Shown here one piece after another: positions 43,314 to 55,957 of a DNA stretch of 64,000 nucleotides; position 1 is the first letter of the stretch; the number at the start of each line of letters is the position of its first letter. Below the pieces are notes generated by a model that worked only from the letters and a program-made list of their open reading frames with translations, ran no database searches and was not told the DNA's origin. The stretch is from Thinopyrum elongatum (lineage: Eukaryota; Streptophyta; Magnoliopsida; Poales; Poaceae): assembly GCA_011799875.1 (NCBI GenBank), contig CM022297.1, forward strand, positions 70,754,663-70,818,662, in the 5' to 3' direction. A program made the position numbers and the translations under genes.

Positions 43314-44826
43314 ACTAGATTTCTGTTTAAATGAATGCACAATTTTTCATTTGAGAAACAGGTAGGAGACCTTAGGTGTACCAAATCAAACCAAGTGAAT
43401 CTAGACTAGCATGTCAGATAATCGAATTGTATGCCAAAGTACAATCGACAATATCTTTATTTTCTTGTACAATTGTAAAAAATGAACCTAATTTAAATGC
43501 AAGTACAAAATCTTTCATATGTTGTCAACCTATTACCAAACCCAACTTGCAAATCATATTTTCCATGCCCTAATTTCTACGAATATGGTTATCTAACATA
43601 CACTAGAAACCACTATTAGGATATTGATTAGTCTGTATGATTTCGAAAATCAGTACTGTGATATTCAACAATATTAAAAGATATATGAACACATGCATAC
43701 ATATGCAAATATATGTCGATACACTATATACTTTATGAACTATTTATAAATTAATTCAAAGGATTTTTTAACTATAAAAATATTTTTTGTTACACCATAC
43801 GATTTAAATTTTGGAGAAGAAAAATTTCCATTAATATATATCATGACTGTATAACAAGAAAAATTATAACTATTAATTAGAAAACATTGTTATGCATCTA
43901 AGTATGGTGTCTAAGTAATAGAAAATTATAAAATTTTAATGTGGTAGAATTAGTTTGAAATAAGTATAGAAGTTCAGTATAACTAGGCTACATCAGCCTA
44001 TGTCAAAAATAGTTTTGACCGCCTCTGGGCATGGTGTTGCTCGTGTCTCAGCCGGGAGTCATAGGGCCATCGACAACGTAGTGGCTGCCATGGATAGTTT
44101 CACGCACATCACCAAGATCTTTGTTGGGAGTGCCACGGCCAAAACCCTTAGGCCCTACGACCCGAGGCCCACCGTGGCCATCTCCCCAAGACAAGTGGGC
44201 CTTCTTATGAGAGTTTCCTTCAACACCCTAGTAATGTTTATGGAACAAGATCATCATATTTGTTTCCTTCAACGCCCTAGTAATGTTTCTATATGAACAA
44301 ATCGACTTGATCATACTTGTACGTACGTGCTCCCTATATCGTTGGATCTCACCCACGTTTTTCGCCCACCCTGCATACGTACGGAAGTTAGAACATCTCT
44401 GTACCAGCACCGATAAGATCAGCAACTCCCAAAAAACAATCTATTTTGTGAATTTTAGAGCACTCTTTTAAATCCCAAAATTATTTTCTAGAAGCTAAAA
44501 AAAGAATGGCCCCTCTCCCCGATAAAGTAGGGGACGATTGCTCCTACCAAACCCCCCCTATAAAATACCATATGCTTTAGCAAAGCCTTCTACCTCATAC
44601 AAAAAACAATATTTGGGCAAGTCATCCTCTTCGTTCAACAAGCAATCTTCGACGAAGGATCCATCTGGCATGAAGGGCACATCTACCACGAAGATGGCGC
44701 CTACCTCTTTGGCAAAGTAGCAAGAGTTACGGCGATGGCGCGAAGTAGTAGTAGTTTCTGCCGAAGCAAAACAGTTTATTGTGCAAACTTATGATCACAT
44801 TTTGTAGTTCATGGCGTAGCCGGGTG
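43314..44826. other. Unclassified DNA with a coding-like remnant
   Basis: 43314-43990 is AT-rich without features. 44000-44296 has a GC-richer open frame ('ASGHGVARVSAGSHRAIDNV') that I cannot assign. A 27-bp direct repeat 'tttccttcaac(a/g)ccctag' plus 'taatgttt' lies at about 44215 and 44263. 44538-44720 has an open Ser/Lys/Thr-rich frame ('SYKKQYLGKSSSSFNKQSST') followed by 'GMKGTSTTKMAPTSLAK', possibly a transposon gene remnant. The last five bases (GGGTG) are the copia target duplication. Confidence 0.4.
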
Positions 44827-46559
44827 TGTTGGGGAACGTAGTAATTTCAAAATTTTCCTACGAACACGCAAGATCTATCTAGGTAATGCATAGCAACGAG
44901 CGGGAGAGTGTGTCCACGTACCCTCGTAGACCGAAAGCGGAAGCGTTTAGTAACACGGTTGATGTAGTCGAACGTCTTCGCGATCCAACCGATCAAGTAC
45001 CGAACGCACGGCACCTCCGTGATCTGCACACGTTCAGATTGGTGACGTCCCTCGAACTCTATTTCTAGCTGAGGCCGAGGGAGAGATTCGTCAACACGAC
45101 GGCGTGGTGATGGTGATGATGAAGTTACCGGCGCAGGGCTTCGCCTAAGCACTACGACGATATGACCGAGGTGTGTAACTGTGGAGGGAGGCACCGCACA
45201 CAGCTAAGACAAATCTTTTTCTGTGTCTTTGGGGTGCCCCCCTCCCACGTATATAAAGGAGGGAGGGAGGAGGAGGCCGGCTAGGGGAGGAGGCGCGCCA
45301 AGGTGTGGAGTCCTACTAGGACTCCCTAGTCCTAGTAGGATTCCACCTCCCATATGGAGTAGGAAAGGGGAAAGGGAGAGGGAAAGGAAAGAGGGGGCTA
45401 TGCCCCCTCCCCTAGTCCAATTCGGTTTGGGCAAGGGGGGGCGCGCGCCTCCTCACGCGGCCTGCCTCTCCTTTTCCCGTATGGCCCAATAAGGTCCATT
45501 ACTTCTCCCGGTGAATTCCCGTAACTCCCCGGTACTCTGAAAAATACCCGAATCACTCGGAACCTTTCTGATGTCCTAATATAGCCTTACAATATATGAA
45601 TCTTTACCTCTCGGCCATTTCAAGACTCCTCGTCATGTCCCCGATCTCATCCGGGACTCCGAACAAACTTCGGTCATCAAATCACATAACTCATAATACA
45701 AATCGTCATCGAACGTTAAGCGTGCGGACCCTACGGGTTCGAGAACTATGTAGACATGACTGAGACAATTCTCCGGTCAATAACCAATAGCGGAACCAGG
45801 ATGCTCATATTGGCTCCTACATATTTTACGAAGATCTTTATCGGTCAAACCGCATAACAACATACGTTGGTTCCCTTTGTCATCGGTATGTTACTTGCCC
45901 GAGATTCGATCGTCGGTATCATCATACCTAGTTCAATCTCGTTACCGGCAAGTCTCTTTACTCGTTCCGTAGTGCATCATCCCGTAACTAACTCATTAGT
46001 CACATTGCTTGCAAGGCTTCATATGATGTGCATTACCGAGAGGGCCCAGAGATACCTCTCCGATACTCGGAGTGACAAATCCTAATCTCGATCTATGCCA
46101 ACCCAACAAACACCTTCGGAGACACCTGTAGAGCATCTTTATAATCACCCAGTTACGTTGTGACGTTTAACAGCACACAAGGTGTTCCTCCGGTATTCGG
46201 GAGTTGCATAATCTCATAGTCAGAGGAACATGTATAAGTCATGAAGAAAGCTATAGCAATAAACTTAACGATCATTATGCTAAGCTAACGGATGGGTCTT
46301 GTCCATCACATCATTCTCCTAATGATGTGATCCCATTCATCGAATGACAACACATGTCTATGGTTAGGAAACTTAACCATCTTTGATTAACGAGCTAGTC
46401 TAGTAGAGGCTTACTAGGGACTCGTTGTTTTGTCTATGTATTCACACATGTATTAAGTTTCCGGTTAATACAATTCTAGCATGAATAATAAACATTTATC
46501 ATGATATAAGGAAATATAAATAACAACTTTATTATTACCTCTAGGGCATATTTCCTTCA
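44827..46559 (-). repeat. 3' LTR of the Angela-like copia element
   Basis: TGTTGGGGAACG at 44827 and 'ctctagggcatatttcc' near 46559 are the plus-strand ends of a minus-oriented LTR, 1733 bp. Next to it, 46561-46570 reads (minus) AAGTGGGAGA, the polypurine tract that primes plus-strand synthesis. Confidence 0.95.
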
Positions 46560-47342
46560 GTCTCCCACTTGCACTAGAGTCAATAATCTAGTTCACATCA
46601 CCATGTGATTTAACACCAATAGTTCACATCACCAGGTGATTAACACCCATAGTTCACATCGCTATGTGACCAATACTCAAAGGGTTTACTAGAGTCTATA
46701 ATCTAGTTCACATCACCATGTGATTAACACCCAAAGAGTACTAAGGTGTGATCAAGTTTTGCTTGTGAGAGAAGTTTAGTCAACGGGTCTGCCACATTCA
46801 GATCCGTATGTATTTTGCAAATTTCTATGTCTACAATGCTTTGCACGGAGCTACTCTAGCTAATTTCTCCCACTTTCAATATGTATCCAGATTGAGACTC
46901 TGAGTCATCTGGATCGGTGTAAAAGCTTGCATCGACGTAACCTTTTACGACGAACTCTTTTATCACCTCCATAACCGAGAAATATTTCCTTAGTCCTCTT
47001 AGGTAACTAAGGATAACTTTGACCGCTATCCAGTGATCTATCCCTGGATCATTATTGTACCTCCTTGCTAAAACTCATAGCAAGGCACACAACTGGTCTG
47101 GTACATAGCATGGCATACTTTATAGAACCTATGACTGAGGCATAGGGAATGACTTTCGTTCTCTTTCTATCTTCTGCCGTGGTCGGGTTTTGAGTCTTAC
47201 TCAGTTTTACACCTTGTAACACAGGCAAGAACTCCTTCTTTGACTGATCCATTTTGAACTTCTTCAAAATCTTGTCAAGGTATGTGCTTTGTGAAAGTCC
47301 TATTAAGCGTCTCGATCTATCCCTATAGATCTTGATGCTCAA
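46560..47342 (-). pseudogene. Copia RNase H region with internal deletion
   Basis: The minus strand reads 'YRDRSRRLIGLSQSTYLDKI' and 'VIGSIKYAMLCTRPVV' (47342-47052), then in another frame 'LRGLRKYFSVMEVIKEFVVK', 'GYVDASFYTDPDDSESQSGYI' (about 46930-46870). It then jumps to 'HTDLNVADPLTKLLSQAKLD' (about 46800). The middle of RNase H, including the expected 'EAEY' catalytic segment, is missing, which points to an internal deletion of roughly 150-200 bp. Frame changes occur at 47340 and 47050. Confidence 0.8.
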
Positions 47343-48279
47343 TACTTAAGCAGCTTCACCGAGGTCCTTTTTATTGAAAAATTCTTGTTCAAGTATCCTT
47401 TTATGCTATCCAGAAATTCTATATCATTTCCAATCAACAATATGTCATCCACATATAATATCAGAAATGCTACAGAGCTCCCACTCACTTTCTTGTAAAT
47501 ACAGGCTTCACCGTAAGTCTGTATAAAACCATATGCTTTGATCATTTCATCAAAGCGTATATTCCAACTCCGAGATGCTTGCACCAGTCCATAGATGGAT
47601 CGCTGGTGCTTGTACATTTTGTTAGCACCTTTAGGATTGACAAAACCTTCTAGTTGCATCATATACAACTTCTTCTTTAAAAAATCCATTAAAGAAATGC
47701 AGTTTTGACATCCATTTGCCAGATTTCATAAAATGCGGCAATTGCTAATATGATTCGGACAGATTTAAGCATCGATACGAGTGAGAAAATCTCATCGTAG
47801 TCAACACCTTGAACTTGTCGAAAACCTTTTGCGACAATTCGAGCTTTGTAGATAGAAACACTACTATCAGCGTCTGTCTTCCTCTTGAAGATCCATTTAT
47901 TCTCAATGACTTGCCGATCATCGGGCAAGTCAACCAAAGTCCATACTTTGTTCTCATACATGGATCCCATCTCAGATTTCATGGCCTCAAGCCATTTCGC
48001 GGAATCTGGGCTCATCATCGCTTCCTCATAGTTCGTAGGTTCGTCATGGTCTAGTAACATGACATCCAGAACAGGATTACCGTACCACTCTGGTGCGGAA
48101 CATACTCTGGTTGACCTACGAGGTTCTGTAGTAACTTGATCTGAAGTTTCATGATCATCATCATTAGCTTCCTCACTAATTGGTGTAGGCATCACTGGAA
48201 CTGATTTCTGTGATGAACTACTTTCCAATTCAAGAGAAGGTACCACTACCTCATCAAGTTCTACTTTCCTCCCACTCAC
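47339..48279 (-). pseudogene. Copia reverse transcriptase
   Basis: The minus strand encodes 'SAKWLEAMKSEMGSMYENKV', 'WIFKRKTDADSSVSIYKARI', 'VAKGFRQVQGVDYDEIF' and 'WQMDVKTAFL', followed by a stop at about 47689. In the next frame come 'QLEGFVNPKGANKMYKHQRS', 'YGLVQASRSWNIRFDEMIK' and the catalytic 'LILYVDDILLIGND'. The break falls just after 'KTAFL'. The YVDD box is intact. The upstream acidic/serine-rich stretch (48279-48080) is the linker between IN and RT. Confidence 0.9.
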
Positions 48280-48319
48280 TTCTTTCGAGAGAAACTCCTT
48301 CTCTAGAAAGGATCCATTC

Positions 48320-49208
48320 TTAGCAACAAATATCTTGCCTTCGGATCTGTGATAGAAGGTGTACCCAACAGTTTCTTTTGGGTATCCTATGAAGACGCAC
48401 TTCTCCGATTTGGGTTCGAGCTTTATCAGGCTGAAGCTTTTTCACATAAGCATCGCAACCCCAAACTTTAAGAAACGACAGCTTAGGTTTCTTGCCAAAC
48501 CACAGTTCATACGGTGTCATCTCAACGGATTTTAGATGGTGCCCTATTAAACGTGAATGCAGCTGTCTCTAATGCATAACCCCAAAACGATAGTGGTAAA
48601 TCGGTAAGAGACATCATAGATTGCACCATATCTAATAAAGTATGGTTACGACATTCGGACACACCATTACGCTGTGGTGTTCCAGGTGGCGTGAGTTGTG
48701 AAACTATTCCACATTGTTTTAAATGAAGACCAAACTCATAACTCAAATATTTGCCTCCGCGATCAGATCGTAGAAACTTTATTTTCTTGTTACGATGATT
48801 TTCCACTTCACTCTGAAATTCTTTGAACTTTTCAAACATTTCAGACTTGTGTTTCATTAAGTAGATATACCCATATCTGCTCAAATCATCTGTGAAGGTC
48901 AGAAAATAACGATACCCGCCGCGAGCCTCAATACTCATCGGACCGCATACATCGTTATGTATTATTTCCAATAATTCATCAGCTCGCTCCATTGTTCCGG
49001 AGAACGGAGTCTTAGTCATCTTGCCCATGGCGCATGGTTCACAAGCATCAAATGATTCATAATCAAGTGATTCCAAAAGTCCATCCGAATGGAGTTTCTT
49101 CATGCGCTTTACACCAATATGACCTAACCGGCAGTGCCACAAAATATGTTGCATTATCATTATCAACTTTGCATCTTTTGGCCTCAATATTATGAATATG
49201 TGTATCAC
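48320..49208 (-). pseudogene. Copia integrase
   Basis: The minus strand has the HHCC finger ('LWHCRLGHIGVKRMKKL' ... 'CEPCAMGK'), 'IIHNDVCGPM', 'TFTDDLSRYGYIYLM', 'FLRSDRGGKYLS' and 'GTPQRNGVSECRNHTLL', so the D-D-E residues can be traced. A frame change at about 48522 leads to 'MTPYELWFGKKPKLSFLKVW' (48520-48320). In the glutamate helix the residue after SE is Cys rather than the usual Arg, a sign of drift. Confidence 0.9.
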
Positions 49209-49399
49209 TATGATCGAGATTCAATAAACCATTTATATTGAGTGTATGACCATAGAAGGTTTTATTCATGTAAACAGAACAACAATTATTCTCTGACTTA
49301 AATGAATAACCGTATCGCAATAAACATGATCCAATCATATTCATGCTCAACGCAAATATCAAATAACATTTATTTAGGTCCAACACTAATCCCGAAGGT

Positions 49400-50262
49400 A
49401 GAGGGAGTGTGCGATGGTGATCTTATCAACCTTGGAATCACTTCCAACACAAATCGTCACCTCGTCATTAACTAGTCTCTATTCATTTTGCAACTCCTGT
49501 TTCGAGTTACAAATGTTAGCAACTGAACCAGTATCAAATACCCAGGGGCTACTATGAACACTAGTAAAATACACATCAATAACATGTATATCAAATATAC
49601 CTTTGTTCACTTTGCCATCCTTCTTATCCGCCAAATACTTGGGGCAGTTCCGCTTCCAGTGACCAGTCCCTTTGCAGTAGAAGCACTCAGTTTCAGGCTT
49701 AGGTCCAGACTTGGGCTTCTTCCCGGGAGTAGCAACTTGCTTGCTATTCTTCTTGAAGTTCCCCTTCTTCCCTTTGCCCTTTTTTTGAAACTAGTGGTCT
49801 TGTTAACCATCAACACTTGATGCTCTTTCTTGATTTCTACCTTCGTTGATTTCAGCATCACGAAGAGCTCGGGAATCGTTTTTGTCATCCCTTGCATATT
49901 ATAGTTCATCACGAAGTTCCAGTAACTTGGTGATAGTGACTAGAGAATTCTGTCAATTACTATCTTATCCGGAATATTAATTCCCACTTGATTCAAGCAA
50001 CTATAGTACTCAGACATTCTGAGCACATGCTCACTAGTTGAGCTATTCTCCTCCATCTTGTAGGCGAAGTACTTGTCAGAGGTCTCATACCTCTCGACAC
50101 GGGCATGAGTCTGAAATACCGATTTCAGCTCTTGGAACATCTCATATGCTCCATGTCGTTCAAAACGTTTTTGAAGTACCGGTTCTAAGCCGTAAAGCAT
50201 GGTGCACTAAACTATCAAGTAGTCATCATACCGAGCTTGTCAAACGTTCATAACGTCTGCAT
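49400..50262 (-). pseudogene. Copia gag and protease, frameshifted
   Basis: 50200-49940 gives a capsid segment ('YEMFQELKSVFQTHARVERY', 'MSEYYSCLNQVGINIPDKI'). After a stop, 49912-49800 continues, with a frameshift at the run of T/A near 49785. The CCHC zinc knuckle 'CFYCKGTGHWKRNC' is at about 49685-49643 and the protease active site 'WVFDTGSVANICNS' at about 49550-49510. Several stops follow in the protease C-terminus. Confidence 0.85.
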
Positions 50263-51656
50263 CTGCTCCTGCAATAGTTCTGTCACCTAGCGGTGCATCA
50301 AGGACATAATTCTTCTGTGTAGCAATGAGGATAATCCTTAGATCACGGAACCAGTCCGCATCATTACTACTATCATCTTTCAACTTAGTTTTCTCCAGGA
50401 ACATATCAAAAATAAAACAGGGGAGCTATACGCGAGCTATTGATCTACAACATAATTTGCAAATACTACCAGGACTAAGTTCATGATAAATTAAAGTTCA
50501 ATTTAATCATATTACTTAAGAACTCCCACTTAGATAGACATCCCTCTAGTCATCTAAATGATCACGTGATCCATATCAACTAAACCATGTCCGATCATCA
50601 CGTGAGATGGAGTAGTTTTCAATGGTGAACATCTCTATGTTGATCATATCTACTATATGATTCACGTTCGACCTTTCGGTCTCAGTGTTCCGAGGCCATA
50701 TCTGCATATGCTAGGCTCGTCAAGTTTAACCCGAGTATTCCGCATGTGCAAAACTGTCTTGCACCCATTGTATTTGAACATAGAGCCTATCACACCCGAT
50801 CATCACGTGGTGTCTCAGCACGAAGAACTTTCGCAACGGTGCATACTCAGGGAGAACACTTATACCTTGAAATTTAGTGAGAGATCATCTTATAATGCTA
50901 CCGCTGTACTAAGCAAAATAAGATGCAAAAAAGGATTAACATCACATGCAATTCAATATGTGACGTGATATGGTCATCATCATCTTGTGCTCTTGATCTC
51001 CATCATCGAAGCACCGTCATGATCTCCATCATCACCGACGCACCAGCTTGATCTCCATCGTAGCATCGTTGTCGTCTCGCCAACTTATTGTTTCTACGAC
51101 TATTGCTACCGCTTAGTGATAAAGTAAAACAATTACATGGCGATTGCATTGCATACAATAAAGCGACAACCATATGGCTCCTGCCGGTTGCCGATAACTT
51201 TGTTACAAAACATGATCATCTCATACAACAAATTATATCACATCATGTCTTGACCATATCACATCACAGGAAGCCCTGCAAAAACAAGTTAGACGTCCTC
51301 TACTTTGTTATTGCAAGTTTTATGTGGCTGCTATGGGCTGAGCAAGAACCGTTCTTACATACGCATCAAAACCACAACGATTTTTCGTCAAGTGTGTTGT
51401 TTTAACCTTCAACAAGGACCGGGCGTAGTCACACTTGATTCAACTAAAGTTGGAGAAACTGACACCCACTAGCCACCTGTGTGCGAAGCACGTCGGTAGA
51501 ACCAGTCTCGCGTAAGCGTACGCGTAATGTCGGTCTGAGCCGCTTCATCCAACAATACCGCCGAATCAAAGTATGACATGCTGGTAAGCAGTATGACTAT
51601 TATCGCCCACAACTCTTTGTGTTCTACTCGTGCATATAACATCTACGCATAGACCT
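50263..51656 (-). other. Copia 5' leader
   Basis: This region lies between the primer-binding site and gag of the Angela-like element. It contains the long untranslated leader typical of this group. Short open frames occur on both strands but none is supported as coding. Confidence 0.7.
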
Positions 51657-51670
51657 GACTCGGATGCCAC
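51657..51670 (-). promoter_or_regulatory. Copia primer-binding region
   Basis: Minus strand GTGGCATCCGAGTC lies directly inside the 5' LTR. The equivalent sequence beside the LTR at 15886 is GTGGCATCATGAGC. It is similar to, but not identical with, the Met-tRNA complement. Confidence 0.65.
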
Positions 51671-53403
51671 TGTTGGGGAACGTAGTAATTTCAAAATTTT
51701 CCTATGAACACGCAAGATCTATCTAGGTAATGCATAGCAACGAGCGGGAGAGTGTGTCCACGTACCCTCATAGACTGAAAGCGGAAGCGTTTAGTAACGC
51801 GGTTGATGTAGTCGAACGTCTTCGCGATCCAACCGATCAAGTACCGAACGCACGGCACCTCCGCGATCTGCACATGTTCAGCTCGGTGACGTCCCTCAAA
51901 CTCTAGATCCAGCTGAGGCCGAGGGAGAGTTTTGTCAACACGACGGCGTGGTGACGGTGATGATGAAATTACCGGTGCAGGGCTTCGCCTAAGCACTACG
52001 ATGATATGACCGAGGTGTGTAACTGTGGAGGGAGGCACCGCACACGGCTAAGACAAATCTTTTTTTGTGTCTTTGGGGTGCCCCCCTCCCACGTATATAA
52101 AGGAGGGAGGGAGGAGGAGGCCAGCCAGGAGAGGAGGCGCGCCAAGGTGTGGAGTCCTACTAGGACTCCCTAGTCCTAGTAGGATTCCACCTCCCATATG
52201 GAGTAGGAAAGGGGAAAGGGAGAGGGAAAGGAAAGAGGGGGCTGCACCCCCTCCCCTAGTCCAATTTGGTTTGGGCAAGGGGGGGTGCGCGCCTCCTCAC
52301 ATGGCCTGCCTCTCCTTTTCCCGTATGGCCCAATAAGGTCCATTACTTCTCCCGGTGAATTCCCGTAACTCCCCGGTACTCCGAAAAATACCCGAATCAC
52401 TCGGAACCTTTCCGATGTCCGAATATAGCCTTCCAATATATGAATCTTTACCTCTCGGCCATTTCGAGACTCCTCGTCATGTCCCCGATCTCATCCGGGG
52501 CTCCGAACAAACTTCGGTCATCAAATCACATAACTCATAATACAAATCGTCATCGAACGTTAAGCGTGCGGACCCTACGGGTTCGAGAACTATGTAGACA
52601 TGACCGAGACACTTCTCCGGTCAATAACCAATAGCGGAACCTGGATGCTCATATTGGCTCCTACATATTTTACGAAGATCTTTATCGGTCAAACCGCATA
52701 CCAACATACGTTGGTTCCCTTTGTCATCGGTATGTTACTTGCCCGAGATTCGATCGTCGGTATCATCATACCTAGTTCAATCTCGTTACTGGCAAGTCTC
52801 TTTACTCATTCCGTAGTGCATCATCCCGTAACTAACTCATTAGTCACATTGCTTGCAAGGCTTCATATGATGTGCATTACCGAGAGGGCCCAGAGATACC
52901 TCTCCGATACTCGGAGTGACAAATCCTAATCTCGATCTATGCCAACCCAACAAACACCTTCGGAGACACCTGTAGAGCATCTTTATAATCACCCAGTTAC
53001 GTTGTGACGTTTGATAGCACACAAGGTGTTCCTCCGGTATTCGGGAGTTGCATAATCTCATAGTCAAAGGAACATGTATAAGTCATGAAGAAAGCTATAG
53101 CAATAAACTTAATGATCATTATGCTAAGCTAACGGATGGGTCTTGTCCATCACATCATTCTCCTAATGATGTGATCCCATTCAATGAATGACAACACATG
53201 TCTATGGTTAGGAAACATAACCATCTTTGATTAACGAGCTAGTCTAGTAGAGGCTTACTAGGGACTCGTTGTTTTGTCTATGTATTCACACATGTATTAA
53301 GTTTCCGGTTAATACAATTCTAGCATGAATAATAAACATTTATCATGATATAAGGAAATATAAATAACAAATTTATTATTGCCTCTAGGGAATATTTCCT
53401 TCA
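51671..53403 (-). repeat. 5' LTR of the Angela-like copia element
   Basis: 1733 bp, co-linear with 44827-46559. The segment 52081-52110 holds 'cccacgtatataaaggaggg', whose minus strand supplies a TATA-like 'TATATACGTGGG', consistent with the U3 promoter. Differences between the two LTRs are concentrated in the first 500 plus-strand bases. Confidence 0.95.
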
Positions 53404-53408
53404 GGGTG

Positions 53409-53897
53409 CATATTACTTGTTCCATTATATATCTCTATGTCATTGTGGGATAACAAATTGCATTGAAGTCTCATGTCATCAGTCAATATGATAATTTAAT
53501 GCACTTAACGAAATTCGCAGGGTGTATATTCTCTTTGAATCTTCGGAAATGGTTGCACGGGACCCAAAAAAGCACAAAGGTAACTTTAATTTTGTGTTGT
53601 ACATGAATGTGATGACATGGATATTGTATATATGCAAGATGCATGTGATCAATGATATAAATGGATATAATGGTATGGAATGTGTACTTTGGTTGTATAT
53701 GTTTGTTTATGTTTATGGTGTAGCTAGGGCTGCGCTATTCACCAATTTGGCCATCTCTACATAGCCATCATTGGCCAGCAATCTGTCATGACACTCATCA
53801 CTCACCAGGAAATATTGACTGGTCTGAGGCTCATTAATGATGACTTGGTCGATCAGTGCTGCCTCGACCTGTAATATTGGCAATCATCAAGGGAGAG
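53409..53897. other. Unclassified AT-rich sequence
   Basis: The DNA into which the copia element inserted. No open frame with domain similarity; a short open stretch at 53522-53764 is not supported as a gene. Confidence 0.4.
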
Positions 53898-54110
53898 CAT
53901 TCTCTCATTTGCCGAAAAAGGCTCCCGCCCCTCTTTATAAATAAAGCCACAACCGATATAAATGAAGCATACAAACGCACACCAACCCTGCTGGGGATAC
54001 CAGCTATACAAGAGAAGCACACACAGCTAAAACAGGGAACCAAAAACAAAAAATCGTAGAGGCACGCATTTGTCGAACGCCTACAGCCGTTGATCTGCGC
54101 TATAATGTCC
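53898..54110 (-). other. LINE 3'-end-like fragment
   Basis: The minus strand reads '...ctttatttataaagaggggc' followed by 'gggagcctttttcggc', the style of terminal sequence found at some grass LINE 3' ends. No RT sequence is attached. Low confidence. Confidence 0.35.
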
Positions 54111-54504
54111 AGGAGGCGACGCATGGCTCGGGAGGGGGTGGAGTCGTGGAGATCGACTGGAAACCATGACCTTGAGCACGAGGAAGGCAGTGGCAGACAC
54201 CCGAATAGGCAGCGGGAAAGGCCCAAATTGGGACGATGGTGGCGAAAATGGGTGCGTGGAGGGGTGGGCTACGTTTCACGAACGGCACACCATGAACGTG
54301 GGATGCGAGGAGTCTCCCAACTTTTCCTGGGAATGCCCTCTCTTGGAGGAAAAATATGGCAGAAAGCAAACTTTGAAGGATAAACCTATATTTTGTAAGA
54401 ACTACACATTTGAGGGATTCGCTAAATACTCTCAAAACCAAAATTTCTCTCTTAAATAAAACTTTTGAGGGATCTGCAACTAGGAATGCTCTTATGGATA
54501 TGAG
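54111..54504. other. Unassigned stretch
   Basis: GC-rich then AT-rich, with overlapping short open frames on both strands. Nothing is recognised. It separates two similar LINE-end-like sequences. Confidence 0.35.
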
Positions 54505-55316
54505 GGTACCTTCTCTCGAAACAGGCTTTTGCCCCCCTTTATATAAATAAAAGAACAAACCGAACAAGGTACACGGCTGAACGATACATGGTGGTGAGGT
54601 GACCCTCTTACAAAGCAGATCCTAGGCTACCAGGATCACGAAGCAGACAAGCATCTACGCTACCGAAGGAGAACACAGGGAGAATTGAGCACAATCACGC
54701 AACACCCTAGGACAACTAAGCTCCTAGACAACGCCCCTAAGAGAGAGAACTGCTCAGAGCATCGTTGCTGCCTAGCCCCACTCGGCAAGGGTCTTCACCC
54801 GGAACTCTAACCCGACGAGGAGATCCACGTTGACGTCTTCAAGAAGAGAACGGCGCCCGCAAGCGTTGCCGTCGCCGGTGCAAAACGCGGCGCTTTCACT
54901 CAGCACCCCACCCTAAGTAATCAAGGCCCTAGGGCAAATGCGGTGTGCCCAGACCCCAGATCCAGATCTGGGCGGTGTCCAGCAAAGGACGTGCCCGAGC
55001 CACCAACTACTACCCCTCTCGTCGCCCGCACGACCAAGAAGGGAACCACCACCGCCGACATGGCACCCGCCGAAGAGCCAACTAGGCGAACCACCATCCG
55101 GAGCCATCGCTTCGGCATCCAAGTCCAAGACCTCACCCAACACCCACACCACAGAATACCAGCCATGATAGGAAGAGCGAAAGTCCACATCTTTCACTCC
55201 TAGCCCGGCATGAGCCACGGAGGCTAGGCCGGCGCCACCAAAGTAGAGGCCCTAGCCCTGTGTCCCCAGTCAATCCCGTGAACTGGGGGAGACACACCTC
55301 TGTGATTGCCGACCGC
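54505..55316 (-). other. Second LINE-like fragment (3' end and GC-rich body)
   Basis: It starts with 'ctctcgaaacaggcttttgc' and 'cctttatataaataaaag', the same kind of terminal sequence as 53898-53950 and in the same orientation. It continues as GC-rich DNA to 55316 with open frames on both strands that show no domain. It may be the 3' untranslated part of a 5'-truncated LINE. Confidence 0.35.
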
Positions 55317-55816
55317 TGTTGATGTCTACTACGCAACTTTATTCCTGTAGACTCGTGTTGGGCCTCCAAGTGCAGAGTTTTGTAGGACGGTAGCAAATTT
55401 CCCTCAAGTGGATGAACCAAGGTTTATCAATCCATGGGAGGCATATGATGTGGATGGTCTCTCTCAAACAACCCTGCAACCAAATACAAGAAATCTCTTG
55501 TGTCCCCAACATACCCAATACAATGGTAACTTGTATAGGTGCACTAGTTCCGCGAAGAGATGGTGATATAAGTGTAGTATGGATAGTAGATATAGGTTTT
55601 TGTAATATGAAAATACAAAAAACAGCAAGGTAGCAAGTAACAAAACGGAGCACAAACGGTATTGCAACGCTTAGAAACAAGGCCTAGTGTTCATACTTTC
55701 ACTAGTGCAATCTCTCAATAGTGCTAACATAATTGAATCATATAACAATCCCTCAACGTGTAACAAAGAATCACTCCAAAGTTCTTATCTAGAGGAGAAC
55801 ATAAGACGAAATTGTT
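55317..55816 (+). repeat. Gypsy LTR fragment (Sabrina-like), interrupted by a CACTA element
   Basis: Starts TGTTGATGTCTACTACGC and continues 'gttgggcctccaagtgcaga' and 'ttccctcaagtggatgaacc', a common Triticeae gypsy LTR start. It ends at 55816 where CACTA begins. The rest would lie beyond the nested elements. Confidence 0.6.
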
Positions 55817-55957
55817 CACTACTAGGGAAAACCTTATACACAGAATCTTACCAGCAGCGCGGTTTAAAATAAGGCGCTACTGCTACTTAGTAGAAGCGAG
55901 TGGAAACAAACCGCGCTACTGCTACCCACGTAGCAGTAGAGCGTTAGCAAAACACCG
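55817..55957 (+). mobile_element. CACTA transposon terminus
   Basis: CACTACTAGGGAAAACC at 55817 is a CACTA terminal inverted repeat, followed by subterminal copies of 'gcgctactgctac' in both orientations (55875, 55913, 55925). The element is cut at 55957 by the Sirevirus LTR. The three bases before it (GTT, 55814-55816) would be one copy of its target duplication. Confidence 0.85.

Larger units (their letters stand above)
44827..53403 (-). mobile_element. Complete Angela-like copia retrotransposon, decayed
   Basis: The element is 8577 bp with two 1733-bp LTRs (44827-46559 and 51671-53403), TG...CA ends, a primer-binding region next to the 5' LTR, a purine tract next to the 3' LTR, and GGGTG target duplications at 44822-44826 and 53404-53408. 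The minus-strand order gag, PR, IN, RT, RNase H is that of Ty1/copia. By my manual comparison the LTRs differ at roughly 50 positions (about 3%). The coding region has several frameshifts and an RNase H deletion. Ends and length fit the Angela/WIS/BARE group. Confidence 0.95.
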
